NCBI RefSeq assembly: GCF_001953975.1
Contig: NZ_MBEJ01000110.1
Location: forward strand, 1-64,000
Length of the DNA stretch: 64,000 bases
Reading direction: 5' to 3'
Origin: Mycobacterium sp. NS-7484
GTDB taxonomy: Bacteria > Actinomycetota > Actinomycetes > Mycobacteriales > Mycobacteriaceae
The position numbers were made by a program, and so were the translations under genes. This document shows, one piece after another, positions 39,201 through 46,886 of the stretch (position 1 is its first letter; every line of letters begins with the position of its first letter). Under the pieces are notes generated by a model. The model was not told where the DNA came from. It ran no database searches and was given only the letters and a program-made list of their open reading frames with translations.

Positions 39201-40228
39201 CCACCCATGGCGTTGGGCTGGCCGGTCAGCGACATCGGCCCACTTCCCGGGCGGCAGATGGCGCCGGTGGCCAGGTGCAGGTTACAGATCGCGTTCGTGT
39301 TCCAGGTGCCGTGCGTGCTCTGGTTCAGACCCATCGTCCAGCAGCTCATCCACTCGCCGGCCGCGCCGATCATCGCTGCCGCGGTGCGGATGTCGGCCTC
39401 GGGGATCCCGGTGATCCCGGCGACCACCTCCGGCGGGTAGTCGGCCAGGAATTCGGGCATTCCGTCCCAGCCGGTGGTGTGCTCGGCGATGAACTCGCTG
39501 TCGATGTCGCCGTTGTGCACCAGCAGGTGCAGCAGACCGTTGAGCAGGGCCAGATCGGTCCCCGGTTTGATCTGCAGGAACAGATCAGCGCGTTCGGCGG
39601 TCGCCGTGCGGCGCGGGTCCACCACGATCAGCTTGGCGCCGGTCTTGAGCCGATCAGCCATGCGCAGGAACAGGATCGGATGACAATCGGCCATGTTTGC
39701 GCCGATGACGAAAAACAGGTCGGCCCGGTCGAAGTCGGTGTAGGACCCCGGAGGCCCGTCGGCGCCGAGCGACTGTTTGAAACCAGTACCGGCACTGGCC
39801 ATGCACAACCGCGAGTTGGATTCGATATGCACCGTGCGCAGGAACCCCTTGGCCAGCTTGGTGGCCAGATACTGTGCCTCCAAGGACATCTGCCCGGACA
39901 CATACAGCGCCACCGAGTCCGGGCCGTGCTCGTCGACGATGGCCCGCAGCCGGCGGCCGGCCTCGGCCACGGCATCGTCGACCGGGGTCGGCGTCAGTTC
40001 GTCGGCACGGGTGGGCCGCAACAATGCCGACGTGAGCCGCTCGTCGTCAGCGGCCATCATCTCGGCATGCATCGCGCCCTTGGTGCACAGCCGACCGAAA
40101 TTCGTGGGGTGGAGCTTGTCCCCGCTGACCCTGGCGATCACCGTCCGGCCGGCGTCGACTCGGGTGCTGACCTCGATGCCGCAACCCACACCGCAGTACG
40201 AGCACGCAGTCCGGTGGGTCGCCTCCAT
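36209..40228 (-). CDS. nasN: Assimilatory nitrate reductase fused to CysJ-type flavoprotein reductase
   Basis: A 1339-residue fusion that should reduce nitrate to nitrite with NADPH. Residues 1-720 are a NarB/NasA-type molybdopterin reductase: a [4Fe-4S] cluster (C9, C12 and C16 of CSYCGVGC, plus the Cys in GRLCTKG), LNQSTHGTWNTNAICNLHLATG, and the dinucleotide-binding domain ending near CFAPFHWNDEHGEYLTVNAVT. From about 810 follow flavodoxin (VVWASQTGTAEEFAAG), FAD (RNYSISSS) and NADPH domains (GPGTGIAPFRGFLQERR, VYVCGDAARMAKDV). I associate this architecture with the M. smegmatis enzyme called NasN, from memory. The fusion removes the need for a separate electron donor. The start is ATG 40228. 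Confidence 0.9.
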   Translation of the reverse strand: MEATHRTACSYCGVGCGIEVSTRVDAGRTVIARVSGDKLHPTNFGRLCTKGAMHAEMMAADDERLTSALLRPTRADELTPTPVDDAVAEAGRRLRAIVDEHGPDSVALYVSGQMSLEAQYLATKLAKGFLRTVHIESNSRLCMASAGTGFKQSLGADGPPGSYTDFDRADLFFVIGANMADCHPILFLRMADRLKTGAKLIVVDPRRTATAERADLFLQIKPGTDLALLNGLLHLLVHNGDIDSEFIAEHTTGWDGMPEFLADYPPEVVAGITGIPEADIRTAAAMIGAAGEWMSCWTMGLNQSTHGTWNTNAICNLHLATGAICRPGSGPMSLTGQPNAMGGREMGYMGPGLPGQRSVFAAEDREFVEARWGLAPGTIRPEAGPGTIGMFEQMAQGQIKACWIICTNPVASVANRKTVINGLEAAELVIVQDAYRSTATNHYADILLPAALWAESEGVMVNSERNLTLLSQSVDPVGEARPDWQMICQLAAHLGFAEHFDYASAEEIFDEIRGFANPATGYDLRGASYERLRRTPLQWPVPPVDDPGADDDRHPIRYLNDGVSQDLFVDADGRRPRLAFATPSRRAVFHARPHMDAAEMPDDDYPMVLNTGRLQHQWHTMTKTGTVDKLNKLNPAPFVEIHPVDAMELDIVDGQPVELTSRRGRAVLPAVVSDRVRPGNCFAPFHWNDEHGEYLTVNAVTNDAVDPESLQPEFKVCAVSLRPARSVDGTAARHPLAIEMGVGAAPKPALSLDEKIYLAGFFTGLPDAPADVPVLPDVAPVSAKVRLWVDGLLAGRYSRVGRVERSVPGGPLVVWASQTGTAEEFAAGLAGRIDGAALVNMDELDLADLAAARDILVITSTFGDGGPPDNGADFWSRLQAPNAPALHGIRYAVLGIGDRSYGNFCGHAKALDHRLADLGATKLLDRAECEAYDDEPLRSWAEAVTQALTGAAPEPVVIGRGRTVIPTEPDEFTRAKPILATVTRNEVLTAPGAAKEVRQLGFDISDYDVGYAVGDSLGVYASNDPAVVDAWLAATALNPDSVIEVDGVEQSLRDALICSYDICRITPDLLRFVADSCTDRAAAKRLRGSGERHRRWLHNRNGLDVVTEFAVRADPQQWQEVLVRLTPRNYSISSSPLVSPREIQLTVSVVRYRGAGGTMRSGVCSTFLADRAAAAPVFLQRSPHFRPPEGAGTPMIMVGPGTGIAPFRGFLQERRALGHTGRNWLFFGDQHRRENFYYRNELEEMAGDGFLSRLDLAFSRDQADRVYVQHKMLEAGAEVWRWLAEGAHFYVCGDAARMAKDVDAALSTILRTHGGMSEDTTRDYKRELIADKRYVRDVY

Positions 40229-40292
40229 GCCCACATCGTCGGGTGAGGGTGTTGTCGGATCTTTCCGGCGAGGTTATCGCCGCGAAAACTGA

Positions 40293-40324
40293 TCCTCACC
40301 GCTGCGGTACCCGCGCGGTGAGGA
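40293..40324. terminator. Inverted repeat between uspA and nasN
   Basis: TCCTCACCGC (40293-40302) and GCGGTGAGGA (40315-40324) form a perfect 10-base-pair stem with a 12-base loop. It lies just after the uspA stop and before nasN, both on the minus strand. There is no U-tract, as is usual for mycobacterial terminators. It may end the tct-uspA transcript or attenuate nasN. Confidence 0.55.
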
Positions 40325-40341
40325 CGATTTGCCCAGGTCAG

Positions 40342-40728
40342 CTACCCCGGCTTGACGGCCAGCACTGGTTTGGGGCACTCCAACAAGAGTTGCTGTGACA
40401 CGCTGCCCAGCAACAGCTTGCCCACCGGACTGCGGTGGCGGATGCCGATCACCAACAGCTCGGCGTCCTCGCGATCCATCGCGTCGAGCAATTCGGTGGC
40501 GGCGTCGACCCCTACCGGTTGCCGGAACTCGAACGGTACGCCGCTCTCCCGCAGCCGCTCCTCGACATCGTGGATCTGCCCCGAGCGGGCGAAGCGCGCG
40601 TCGACATACGCCTCCCCCGACGTCGAGTTGATCACCAGCAAGCTGGTGCCGCGCAGCTTGGCCTCGGCGATGCCGTGCTCGATGGCGGCGGCACCGAAGG
40701 CGTCCGCGGAGTAGCCGATGACTATCAT
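40342..40728 (-). CDS. UspA-type universal stress protein (single domain)
   Basis: A 128-residue single Usp domain. The N-terminal strand IVIGYSADAFGAAAIEHGIAEA and the C-terminal phosphate-binding motif VIGIRHRSPVGKLLLGSVSQQLL (GxxxxSxxGxxxxGS form) indicate an ATP-binding Usp. It starts within the stop of tctA (ATGA), so it is part of the tct operon. Usp proteins often accompany transporters and may regulate them; the specific partner is inferred from the coupling. Confidence 0.85.
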   Translation of the reverse strand: MIVIGYSADAFGAAAIEHGIAEAKLRGTSLLVINSTSGEAYVDARFARSGQIHDVEERLRESGVPFEFRQPVGVDAATELLDAMDREDAELLVIGIRHRSPVGKLLLGSVSQQLLLECPKPVLAVKPG

Positions 40729-42266
40729 TGTTGGACCGCCTTCTGCTGCTGATCCGCATCATCCTCGACGATCAACAACGTCTCCTCACTGCGGTGCATC
40801 AGCTTGAGCACCAACGGCATCAGCAGCAGGATCGCCATGAGCACATAGGTGACGATCGCCACGGGCTCAGTGAACAGGCTCGTCCAGTCACCGCCACCGA
40901 GTTGGAGGCTCTGGCGCAGTTGCCGTTCGATACGTGGTCCGAGGATCACTCCGATGATCAACGGCAGGATCGGCAACCCGAACCGGCGCATCATCAGGCC
41001 CAGGAGCCCGAACACCAACAGCAGGGCCAGATCCAGTGGCTGCACGTTGACCGCGAGCGCGCCCAGCGTGGCGAAGAACAGGATGCCGGCGTACAGGTAC
41101 GGCCGCGGGGTGCGCAACAGCTTGGCCCACAGCGGCGCCAGCGGCAGGTTGAGCACCAGCAGCAGGAAGTTGCCGATGAACAGGCTGGCGATCAGCGTCC
41201 AGATCAGCAGCGGTTCCTTTTCGAAAAGGGTTGGGCCGGGCTGAATCCCGTAGGACACGAACGCGGTCAGCATCACCGCGGCGGTGGCGTTGGTCGGCAG
41301 ACCGAGTGACAGCATCGGAACCAGGGTGCCCGCGGCCGACGCGTTGTTGGCCGCCTCCGGTCCGGCCACCCCTTCGATGGCACCCTTGCCGAACTCCTCG
41401 GGATGCTTCGACAGCCGCTTCTCGGTGATGTAGGACAAGAACGTCGGTAGCTCAGCTCCTCCGGCCGGCAGCGCCCCGAACGGGAATCCGTAGGCGGTGC
41501 CGCGCAACCACGGCTTCCACGACCGCGCGAAATCCTGCCGGCTCATCCACGGCCGGCCCACCGGGATCACGTCGGCCGGCCGGCGGCGCAGGTGCGCGGC
41601 CACCCAGAGTGCCTCGCCGAGCGCGAAGATCGCGACGGCGATCACCACGATGTCGATGCCGTCGGACAGCTGCGGCAGGCCGAACGTGGCCCGGGGCTGG
41701 CCGGTGAGGAAGTCGATACCGACCACGCCGATCGCCAGGCCGAGAAACAGCGAGATGGCACCGCGCAGCTTCGACGACCCGAGCACCGCGGTCACGGCCA
41801 CCAGGGCGAACAGCATGATGGCCAGGTAGGACGGCGCGCCCAGGGTGACCGCGAACCGGGAAATCGGCGGGGCGAACGCGGCCAGCAGCGCGGTGCCGAT
41901 CGCCCCGGCGACGAAGGAGCCGATCGCCGCGGTGGCCAACGCCTGCGCGGCCCGGCCGGCCTTGGCCATCTTGTTGCCCTCGATCGCGGTGAGCACCGAC
42001 GACGACTCCCCTGGGGTGTTCAGAAGAATCGAAGTGGTTGAGCCGCCGTACATCCCGCCGTAGAAGATCCCGGCGAACATGATGAACGCGGCACTGGGGC
42101 TGACGTTGTAGGTCACCGGCAGCAGCAACGCCACCGTCATGGCCGGCCCGATGCCCGGAAGCACGCCCACCGCGGTGCCCAGCAGCACCCCGATCACCGC
42201 GTACAGCAGGTTCATCGGGGTGGCGGCCTCGGCGAACCCCTGCAACAACCAGTCGAAGTTACCCAT
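40725..42266 (-). CDS. tctA: Tripartite tricarboxylate transporter large membrane subunit TctA
   Basis: A 513-residue protein with about 12 membrane segments, the large subunit of a TTT-type secondary transporter driven by the ion gradient. Family landmarks are GVLPGIGPAMTVALLLPVTY and GIFYGGMYGGSTTSILLNTPGE in the first half, and the repeated FPFGALPAGGAELPTFLSYITEKRLSKHPEEFGKGAIEGVAGPEAANNA in the second. It begins directly after the tctB stop. Substrates in the family include citrate and other carboxylates; the exact one is not predictable from sequence. Confidence 0.93.
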   Translation of the reverse strand: MGNFDWLLQGFAEAATPMNLLYAVIGVLLGTAVGVLPGIGPAMTVALLLPVTYNVSPSAAFIMFAGIFYGGMYGGSTTSILLNTPGESSSVLTAIEGNKMAKAGRAAQALATAAIGSFVAGAIGTALLAAFAPPISRFAVTLGAPSYLAIMLFALVAVTAVLGSSKLRGAISLFLGLAIGVVGIDFLTGQPRATFGLPQLSDGIDIVVIAVAIFALGEALWVAAHLRRRPADVIPVGRPWMSRQDFARSWKPWLRGTAYGFPFGALPAGGAELPTFLSYITEKRLSKHPEEFGKGAIEGVAGPEAANNASAAGTLVPMLSLGLPTNATAAVMLTAFVSYGIQPGPTLFEKEPLLIWTLIASLFIGNFLLLVLNLPLAPLWAKLLRTPRPYLYAGILFFATLGALAVNVQPLDLALLLVFGLLGLMMRRFGLPILPLIIGVILGPRIERQLRQSLQLGGGDWTSLFTEPVAIVTYVLMAILLLMPLVLKLMHRSEETLLIVEDDADQQQKAVQQ

Positions 42267-42752
42267 CTACAGAATCCCGTCCAGAATGCCTGCGGGCAGC
42301 GGGATTCCGAGCCCGGAGTAAAACGCATAGAAGCTGCCGACCGACAGCAGCGTGCCGATCACCAGATTGCGGATGTAGTGCCGGTTACCGAGAACCGTTG
42401 CCGCCCCGGCGAACAGCAACGCCCCCGTGATGGCCCACCCCAGCGGTTTGACCGTGACGATCACGAAGACGAACAGCCCGACCAGCAGGCCCACCGTGCG
42501 CCAGTCCCCCGGCATGTCCGGGTCCACGTCCTCCCCCGCGTCGGCCTCACCGACCGATCCACGTCCGATCGCCACCGCCAGCACCGCCGCGAGCCCGATC
42601 AGCACGATCCCGATGCCCAGCGGAAATGCCCGCGGGCCCACCGGATCCACCTTGGCGAACCCACCGGTCAAGGTGAGCGCGTCATAGATCAGGAACCCGC
42701 CGACGGCGACCAGGACCACGCAGACCAGATACTGCGCCTTGTCGAGCTTCAC
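42267..42752 (-). CDS. tctB: Tripartite tricarboxylate transporter small membrane subunit TctB
   Basis: A 161-residue protein with four hydrophobic segments: YLVCVVLVAVGGFLIYDALTL; AFPLGIGIVLIGLAAVLAVAI; VGLLVGLFVFVIVTVKPLGW; and the C-terminal LVIGTLLSVGSFYAFYSGLGI. It has an acidic cytosolic loop (DAGEDVDPDMPGDW). It is the small subunit that pairs with TctA. The start is GTG, overlapping the stop of tctC by 4 bases (GTGA). Confidence 0.88.
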   Translation of the reverse strand: MKLDKAQYLVCVVLVAVGGFLIYDALTLTGGFAKVDPVGPRAFPLGIGIVLIGLAAVLAVAIGRGSVGEADAGEDVDPDMPGDWRTVGLLVGLFVFVIVTVKPLGWAITGALLFAGAATVLGNRHYIRNLVIGTLLSVGSFYAFYSGLGIPLPAGILDGIL

Positions 42753-43732
42753 AACAACCCCAATTCGTTCAGCGTCGTCGAGACGCGGTTGTCCTGATCG
42801 CGCAGGAACTGTTCGAACTCGTCGCCGGTGCTGAACGCGTCACTCCAGCCGTTCTTGACCAGCGCGTCGCGCCACTGCTGGGTGCCGTGCAGTTCGGTCA
42901 GGGCACGCACCATGGCCGCCTTAACCTCTGCTGAAATACCCGGCGGCGCAAGGATTCCGCGCCAGTTGGTGAACGTCAGGTCGATGCCGGCCTCGGTCAG
43001 CGTCGGGGCATCGATGCCCTCGACCCGCTCTTTGCCCGACACCGCCAGCACCCGGACCTGGCCCGCCTCGATCTGGTCGACGAACTCACCCAGGCCCGTG
43101 GTGCCCGCCGCGATCTTCTTGCCCAGCAACGCCGTCAACAGGTCGCCGCCGCCGTCATAGGTGATGTAGTTGACCTGCCGCGGGTCCACTCCGACCGCCC
43201 GCGCGGTTTCCATCGGGAACAGATGGTCGGGCCCGCCGGGCGAGGATCCGCCGCCGATCGTGACCTTGGCCGGATCGGCCTTCCATGCCGCGACCAGATC
43301 GCCGATGGTGCGCAGCGGCGAATCACCCGGGACCAGAATGCCTTCCTGTTCCTCGACCATCTTGGCCAGCGCGGTGGCATCGGAGGCCCGCGCGGAGGAT
43401 CCGTTGGTGTACACCGCGCCCACGACCCCGAGCCCCATCATCATCATGAGGTCGTCGTTGCCCTTCTCGTTCATCAGCCGGGCCATCGCGACGGTGCCGC
43501 CGGCCCCGATGACGTTGAACACCTCGATGCGCCCGGTGATGTCGGTGTCTTCCATGACCTTCACCGCGGTGCGGGCGGTCAGGTCGTAGCCGCCGCCCGG
43601 GCTGTTGGGCACCATCATGCGCAGCCGGTGCAGACCACGCGATTCGTCACCACGGGTCACCCCGCATGCCGTCACCAGCATCAGGGCGACCACGACCGCC
43701 GTCAGCGCGGCACCTAGCCGTCGAAACCTCAT
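42749..43732 (-). CDS. tctC: Tripartite tricarboxylate transporter substrate-binding lipoprotein TctC
   Basis: A 327-residue extracytoplasmic binding protein. The signal peptide ends in the lipobox LVTAC, so it should be membrane-anchored. The mature protein has the Bug/TctC family features: MMVPNSPGGGYDLTARTAVKVM, FNVIGAGGTVAMARL, the GGGSSPGGPDHLFPME loop and the GVDPRQVNYITYDGGGDLLTALLG motif that binds a carboxylate. It is the first gene of tctC-tctB-tctA-uspA and is divergent from a CitA-type sensor that probably controls it. A CRP-like site lies 25 bases upstream. The start ATG 43732 gives a proper signal peptide. Confidence 0.9.
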   Translation of the reverse strand: MRFRRLGAALTAVVVALMLVTACGVTRGDESRGLHRLRMMVPNSPGGGYDLTARTAVKVMEDTDITGRIEVFNVIGAGGTVAMARLMNEKGNDDLMMMMGLGVVGAVYTNGSSARASDATALAKMVEEQEGILVPGDSPLRTIGDLVAAWKADPAKVTIGGGSSPGGPDHLFPMETARAVGVDPRQVNYITYDGGGDLLTALLGKKIAAGTTGLGEFVDQIEAGQVRVLAVSGKERVEGIDAPTLTEAGIDLTFTNWRGILAPPGISAEVKAAMVRALTELHGTQQWRDALVKNGWSDAFSTGDEFEQFLRDQDNRVSTTLNELGLL

Positions 43733-43756
43733 GGTCAGCAATACTGGACCCATGAC

Positions 43757-43770
43757 GTGACGCAGGTCAC
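43757..43770. promoter_or_regulatory. CRP/FNR-type palindrome upstream of tctC
   Basis: GTGAC-gcag-GTCAC fits the GTGA-N6-TCAC pattern of CRP-family regulators. It is centred 31 bases upstream of the tctC start and also upstream of the divergent sensor gene. A cAMP-linked link to carbon supply is inferred only. Confidence 0.45.
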
Positions 43771-43799
43771 CCATTCGGTCGCAAAGGAAGTTTTGTTCG

Positions 43800-45434
43800 T
43801 TGAGTTCACACGCCGCGCGTTCACAGGTCGGGCGTTCACCGTCGGCGCGTATGTGGCTGCCTCAGGGCAGTCTGGCTGGACGCTTCCTGGTATTCCAGCT
43901 GCTCGTCGTCGCCGTGGTGTTGATCGCGGTGGCCGCGGTGTCCGTGGCGCAGTCCACCCGAGAATTCCGCGATGTGCGCGGACAGCGGATGATCGCCGTC
44001 GCCGAGAACGTGGCGTCCACCCCGATCGTGCGTGACCGCTACGGCGATCCGTTCGCCGCGCGGGTGCTCGCACCCGAAGTCGACCGCGCGGTGGCGCTGT
44101 CGGGTGCCGATCTGGCCGAGATCACCGATCCGGCCGGAATGGTCCGGGTGTCGTCGGATCCCGCCCGGATCGGGCAGCGGCTCGACCTGGGTGCCAGCCG
44201 CGCCGACGAGGGCCGCGGGTGGTCCGGTGAGACCGACATCGACGGCGTGCCGCACCTGGCGGGGCAGGTTCCGATCCTGGCCCCAGACGGCGAGGTGCTG
44301 GCGATCGTGTCGGTCACCCAGCGCTACCCGTCGACGTGGCAGCTGTTGGGCGGAGCCGGTGAACGGCTTCTGATCTATCTGGGATTGGGTGCGGCACTGG
44401 GCATGCTGGTGTCATGGCTGTTGTCGCGCCGGATCAACCGCCACACCCGCGGCCTGGGCATCGCCGAGATCGCCAGCTTGGCCGACCACCGGGAAGCGCT
44501 GCTGCACAGCATCCGTGAGGGCGTGGTGGCCGTGAACAACGACGGGGTGATCACCGTGGTCAACGACAGTGCCTGCGAGCTGCTGGGTCTCGATGCGGGG
44601 GCAGTCGGCAAACATGGCGACGCGGTGGGACTCGATCCTTCGGTGGTGTCTTTCCTGTTGTCCGACGAGCCAATTCGGTCCGAGGACTCCGACGTGGTGA
44701 TCACGACGCGCACCCGTGTCTTGGCGCTGAACCGGCGTGCGGCAAGCAGCCAGGGACAGCGCATCGGTACGGTGACCACCATGCGCGACAGCACCGAGCT
44801 CGCCGCACTCCAGGCCCAACTGTCCTCCCACCGCAGCGTCACCGACACCTTGCGGGCCCAGACCCACGAGTTCTCCAATCAGTTGCACACCATCTCAGGT
44901 CTCGTCCAGCTCGGCGAGTTCGACGCCGTGCACGAGCTGGTCGGCACCTTGACCCGCCGCCGCGCCGAGCTCAACGAGGCTGTGACGCAACATGTTTCCG
45001 ACCCCGCAGTGGCGGCGCTGTTGATTGCGAAGACCTCGCTGGCCGCCGAGAACGGTGTCACGCTGACGTTGTCCACCGACAGCCATCTCGGCGCGTTGGA
45101 GCCGGCCCTGGCCACCGATGTGATCACGTTGCTGGGCAACCTGATCGACAACGCCGTCGACGTATCGGTCGGATCGCCGGCTGCACAGGTGACGGTGCGC
45201 GTCGACGATTCGGCCGGTCTGCTCCTGGCCGTCGCCGACTCCGGCCCAGGTGTGCCCGAACACCTCCGCGAGATCATCTTCTCCCGCGGCATCACCTCCA
45301 AGACGCCGGTCCCCGGGGGCCGGGGCATCGGCCTGTCCCTGGTACGTCTGGTGACCGCCCAGCACGGCGGTGACGTCGAGGTCACCGACGCGCCGGACGG
45401 TGGCGCCCTGTTCGTGGTGAGGCTCCATGCGTGA
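43800..45434 (+). CDS. CitA/DcuS-type sensor histidine kinase
   Basis: A 544-residue membrane sensor. A first transmembrane helix (FLVFQLLVVAVVLIAVAAVSVA) is followed by an extracytoplasmic PAS/Cache-like domain of about 140 residues, and a second helix (LLIYLGLGAALGMLVSWLLS). A cytosolic PAS domain (IREGVVAVNNDGVITVVNDSACELLGL) precedes the phospho-acceptor His in THEFSNQLHTISGL, and the ATPase domain has NLIDNAVDVS, DSGPGVP and GGRGIGLSLV. Kinases of this type sense C4-dicarboxylates or citrate. It is divergent from tctC. TTG 43800 follows aaaggaag; ATG 43851 is an alternative and would place the 15-base repeats outside the gene. It overlaps the regulator gene by 8 bases. Confidence 0.9.
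   Translation: MSSHAARSQVGRSPSARMWLPQGSLAGRFLVFQLLVVAVVLIAVAAVSVAQSTREFRDVRGQRMIAVAENVASTPIVRDRYGDPFAARVLAPEVDRAVALSGADLAEITDPAGMVRVSSDPARIGQRLDLGASRADEGRGWSGETDIDGVPHLAGQVPILAPDGEVLAIVSVTQRYPSTWQLLGGAGERLLIYLGLGAALGMLVSWLLSRRINRHTRGLGIAEIASLADHREALLHSIREGVVAVNNDGVITVVNDSACELLGLDAGAVGKHGDAVGLDPSVVSFLLSDEPIRSEDSDVVITTRTRVLALNRRAASSQGQRIGTVTTMRDSTELAALQAQLSSHRSVTDTLRAQTHEFSNQLHTISGLVQLGEFDAVHELVGTLTRRRAELNEAVTQHVSDPAVAALLIAKTSLAAENGVTLTLSTDSHLGALEPALATDVITLLGNLIDNAVDVSVGSPAAQVTVRVDDSAGLLLAVADSGPGVPEHLREIIFSRGITSKTPVPGGRGIGLSLVRLVTAQHGGDVEVTDAPDGGALFVVRLHA
43804..43848 (+). repeat. Three tandem 15-base direct repeats in the tctC/sensor region
   Basis: Units start at 43804, 43819 and 43834, each beginning GTTCAC with GC-rich remainders (ACGCCGCGC; AGGTCGGGC; CGTCGGCGC). 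The exact 15-base period between divergent genes is what a multimeric response regulator site would show, but the repeats could also lie within the start of the sensor gene. Confidence 0.5.
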
Positions 45435-46080
45435 CGTATTGGTCGTCGACGACGACTTCATGGTGGCCGACATCCACCGCCGCTTCGTCGAACGCGTCGA
45501 CGGCTTCCGCCCGGTTTCGGTGGCGCGCAACGGAAGCGAGGCCCTGGCGGCCGCCGCCGAATTGCGTCCGGACCTGATCCTGCTCGACGTCTACCTGCCC
45601 GACATGACCGGACTGGATGTGCTCCGGCGGCTACGCGCCGACGGTAACCGCGCCGGAGTGATCATGGTGACCGCGGCTCGCGAGCTCGACACCGTCGGCG
45701 GCGCGCTGGACGGCGGGGCCGCCTATTACCTGGTCAAGCCGTTCGACTTCGACCAATTGCGGGCGAAGCTGTTGGCCTTCGCCGCCCGCGCCGACGCCCT
45801 CGCGGGCGCCGGCGGTGCGGACCAGGCGACGATCGATGCGTTGTTCGGAGGCACGGCCCCGACCACGCTGCCGAAAGGCCTGGGCGCCGAAACCGGGCGT
45901 CTGGTGATGGATGCCGTGCGTCGCACGGGCGAGGTATCGGCAACGGAATGTGCCGATCTGGTGGGCATTTCGCGGGTAAGCGCACGACGTTACCTGGAGT
46001 ACTACCTGAGCACCGGAGCCTTGGAATTGCGGCTGCAATACGGCACCGGCCGCCCGGAACGGCGCTACCGGGCCAGGTAA
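45427..46080 (+). CDS. CitB/DpiA-type response regulator
   Basis: A 217-residue regulator. The receiver domain has DDD at the N-terminus (VLVVDDDFMVADIHRRFVE), the phospho-acceptor Asp in LILLDVYLPDMTG, the Thr in IMVTAARELD and Lys in YLVKPFDFDQL. The C-terminal part (GEVSATECADLVGISRVSARRYLEYYLSTGALELRLQYG) is the helix-turn-helix typical of CitB/DctR regulators. It overlaps the sensor gene by 8 bases and probably activates the divergent tct operon in response to a carboxylate. It ends just before the glutamine amidotransferase-like gene. Confidence 0.92.
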   Translation: MRDVLVVDDDFMVADIHRRFVERVDGFRPVSVARNGSEALAAAAELRPDLILLDVYLPDMTGLDVLRRLRADGNRAGVIMVTAARELDTVGGALDGGAAYYLVKPFDFDQLRAKLLAFAARADALAGAGGADQATIDALFGGTAPTTLPKGLGAETGRLVMDAVRRTGEVSATECADLVGISRVSARRYLEYYLSTGALELRLQYGTGRPERRYRAR

Positions 46081-46163
46081 CACCGATGACGCTCGAGGCC
46101 ATAGAAGGTCCAAATATTGGACCTGAAATTCGCGCCCGGCCGGATACCGAGATAATTGGCGTC

Positions 46164-46886
46164 GTGACACCGAGGGTGCTGTTTCTGCGCAACGACCACA
46201 CGGCCACCGAAGCCCTGCTGGAACAGGTCTTCACCGAGTACGGATTCGTCATCGACACGTTCGATGTCGTCCCCGCCGACCGGGAGGACGACCCGGCCGG
46301 ACAGGTGCCCTTCCCGGACCCGACGGGCTATGACGTGATCGTGCCGTTGGGCGCCCGCTGGCCGGTCTACGACGCGGCACTGCGTGACAGCTGGGTCGGC
46401 GCCGAGATGGCCATGATCCGTCGGGCCGTCGACGCCGGTGTCGGCGTGCTCGGCGTGTGCTTCGGCGGTCAACTCGTCGCGCAGGCCTTCGGCGGGTCGG
46501 TCAGCCGATCCCCGGCACCCGAGATCGGCTGGTACGACGTGGTGAGCGACGACGAGCGTGTGGTTCCCGGTGGGTTGTGGTTCCAGTGGCATTTCGACCG
46601 CTGGACTCTTCCCCCGGGCGCGACGGAGATCGCCCGGACCCCCAACGCGTCACAGGCGTTCATCCTGGGTACGGCGCTGGCCCTGCAGTTCCACCCCGAG
46701 CTCGATTCGGAGCTGCTGGAAACCTGGTTGGCCGACGACCGCGACGGCGCGGCCGCCGGACTGGGCCGCACCCATGATGAATTACGTTTGCAGACAAAAG
46801 AACTCACCGACGATGCGGTTGCACGGTTACGCCGGCTGGTGCACGGCTTCCTGGGCCGGGTGGTCCGGTCCGCGCCATCGACGTAG
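46164..46886 (+). CDS. Class I glutamine amidotransferase-like protein
   Basis: A 240-residue triad-type amidotransferase domain. The nucleophile Cys is in GVLGVCFGGQLVAQAFGG, and the His and Glu in LALQFHPELDSELLE, with LGARWPVYD in the early part. It resembles GuaA-like or gamma-glutamyl-polyamine-hydrolase-like domains, but no synthetase partner is near, so the acceptor is unknown. GTG 46164 starts conserved sequence (TPRVLFLRNDHTATEALLEQ). GATAAT ends 7 bases upstream of it, a -10-like element that would make the mRNA leaderless. ATG 46086 would add 26 residues. Confidence 0.78.
   Translation: MTPRVLFLRNDHTATEALLEQVFTEYGFVIDTFDVVPADREDDPAGQVPFPDPTGYDVIVPLGARWPVYDAALRDSWVGAEMAMIRRAVDAGVGVLGVCFGGQLVAQAFGGSVSRSPAPEIGWYDVVSDDERVVPGGLWFQWHFDRWTLPPGATEIARTPNASQAFILGTALALQFHPELDSELLETWLADDRDGAAAGLGRTHDELRLQTKELTDDAVARLRRLVHGFLGRVVRSAPST

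Noticed and set aside
38732..40246. 504-codon open frame on the plus strand opposite nasN
   Set aside because: Shadow of the nitrate reductase gene; no recognisable domain or start signal.
40234..40290. GlnR box upstream of nasN
   Set aside because: Only one half-site-like stretch (GATAAC followed by GGAAAG) was seen; the spacing and second half do not fit a GlnR consensus well.
43757..44035. Alternative plus-strand frame covering the 15-base repeats (FTRRAFTGRAFTVGA)
   Set aside because: It runs out of frame into the sensor kinase gene and has no homology; the repeated peptide is a by-product of the 15-base DNA period.
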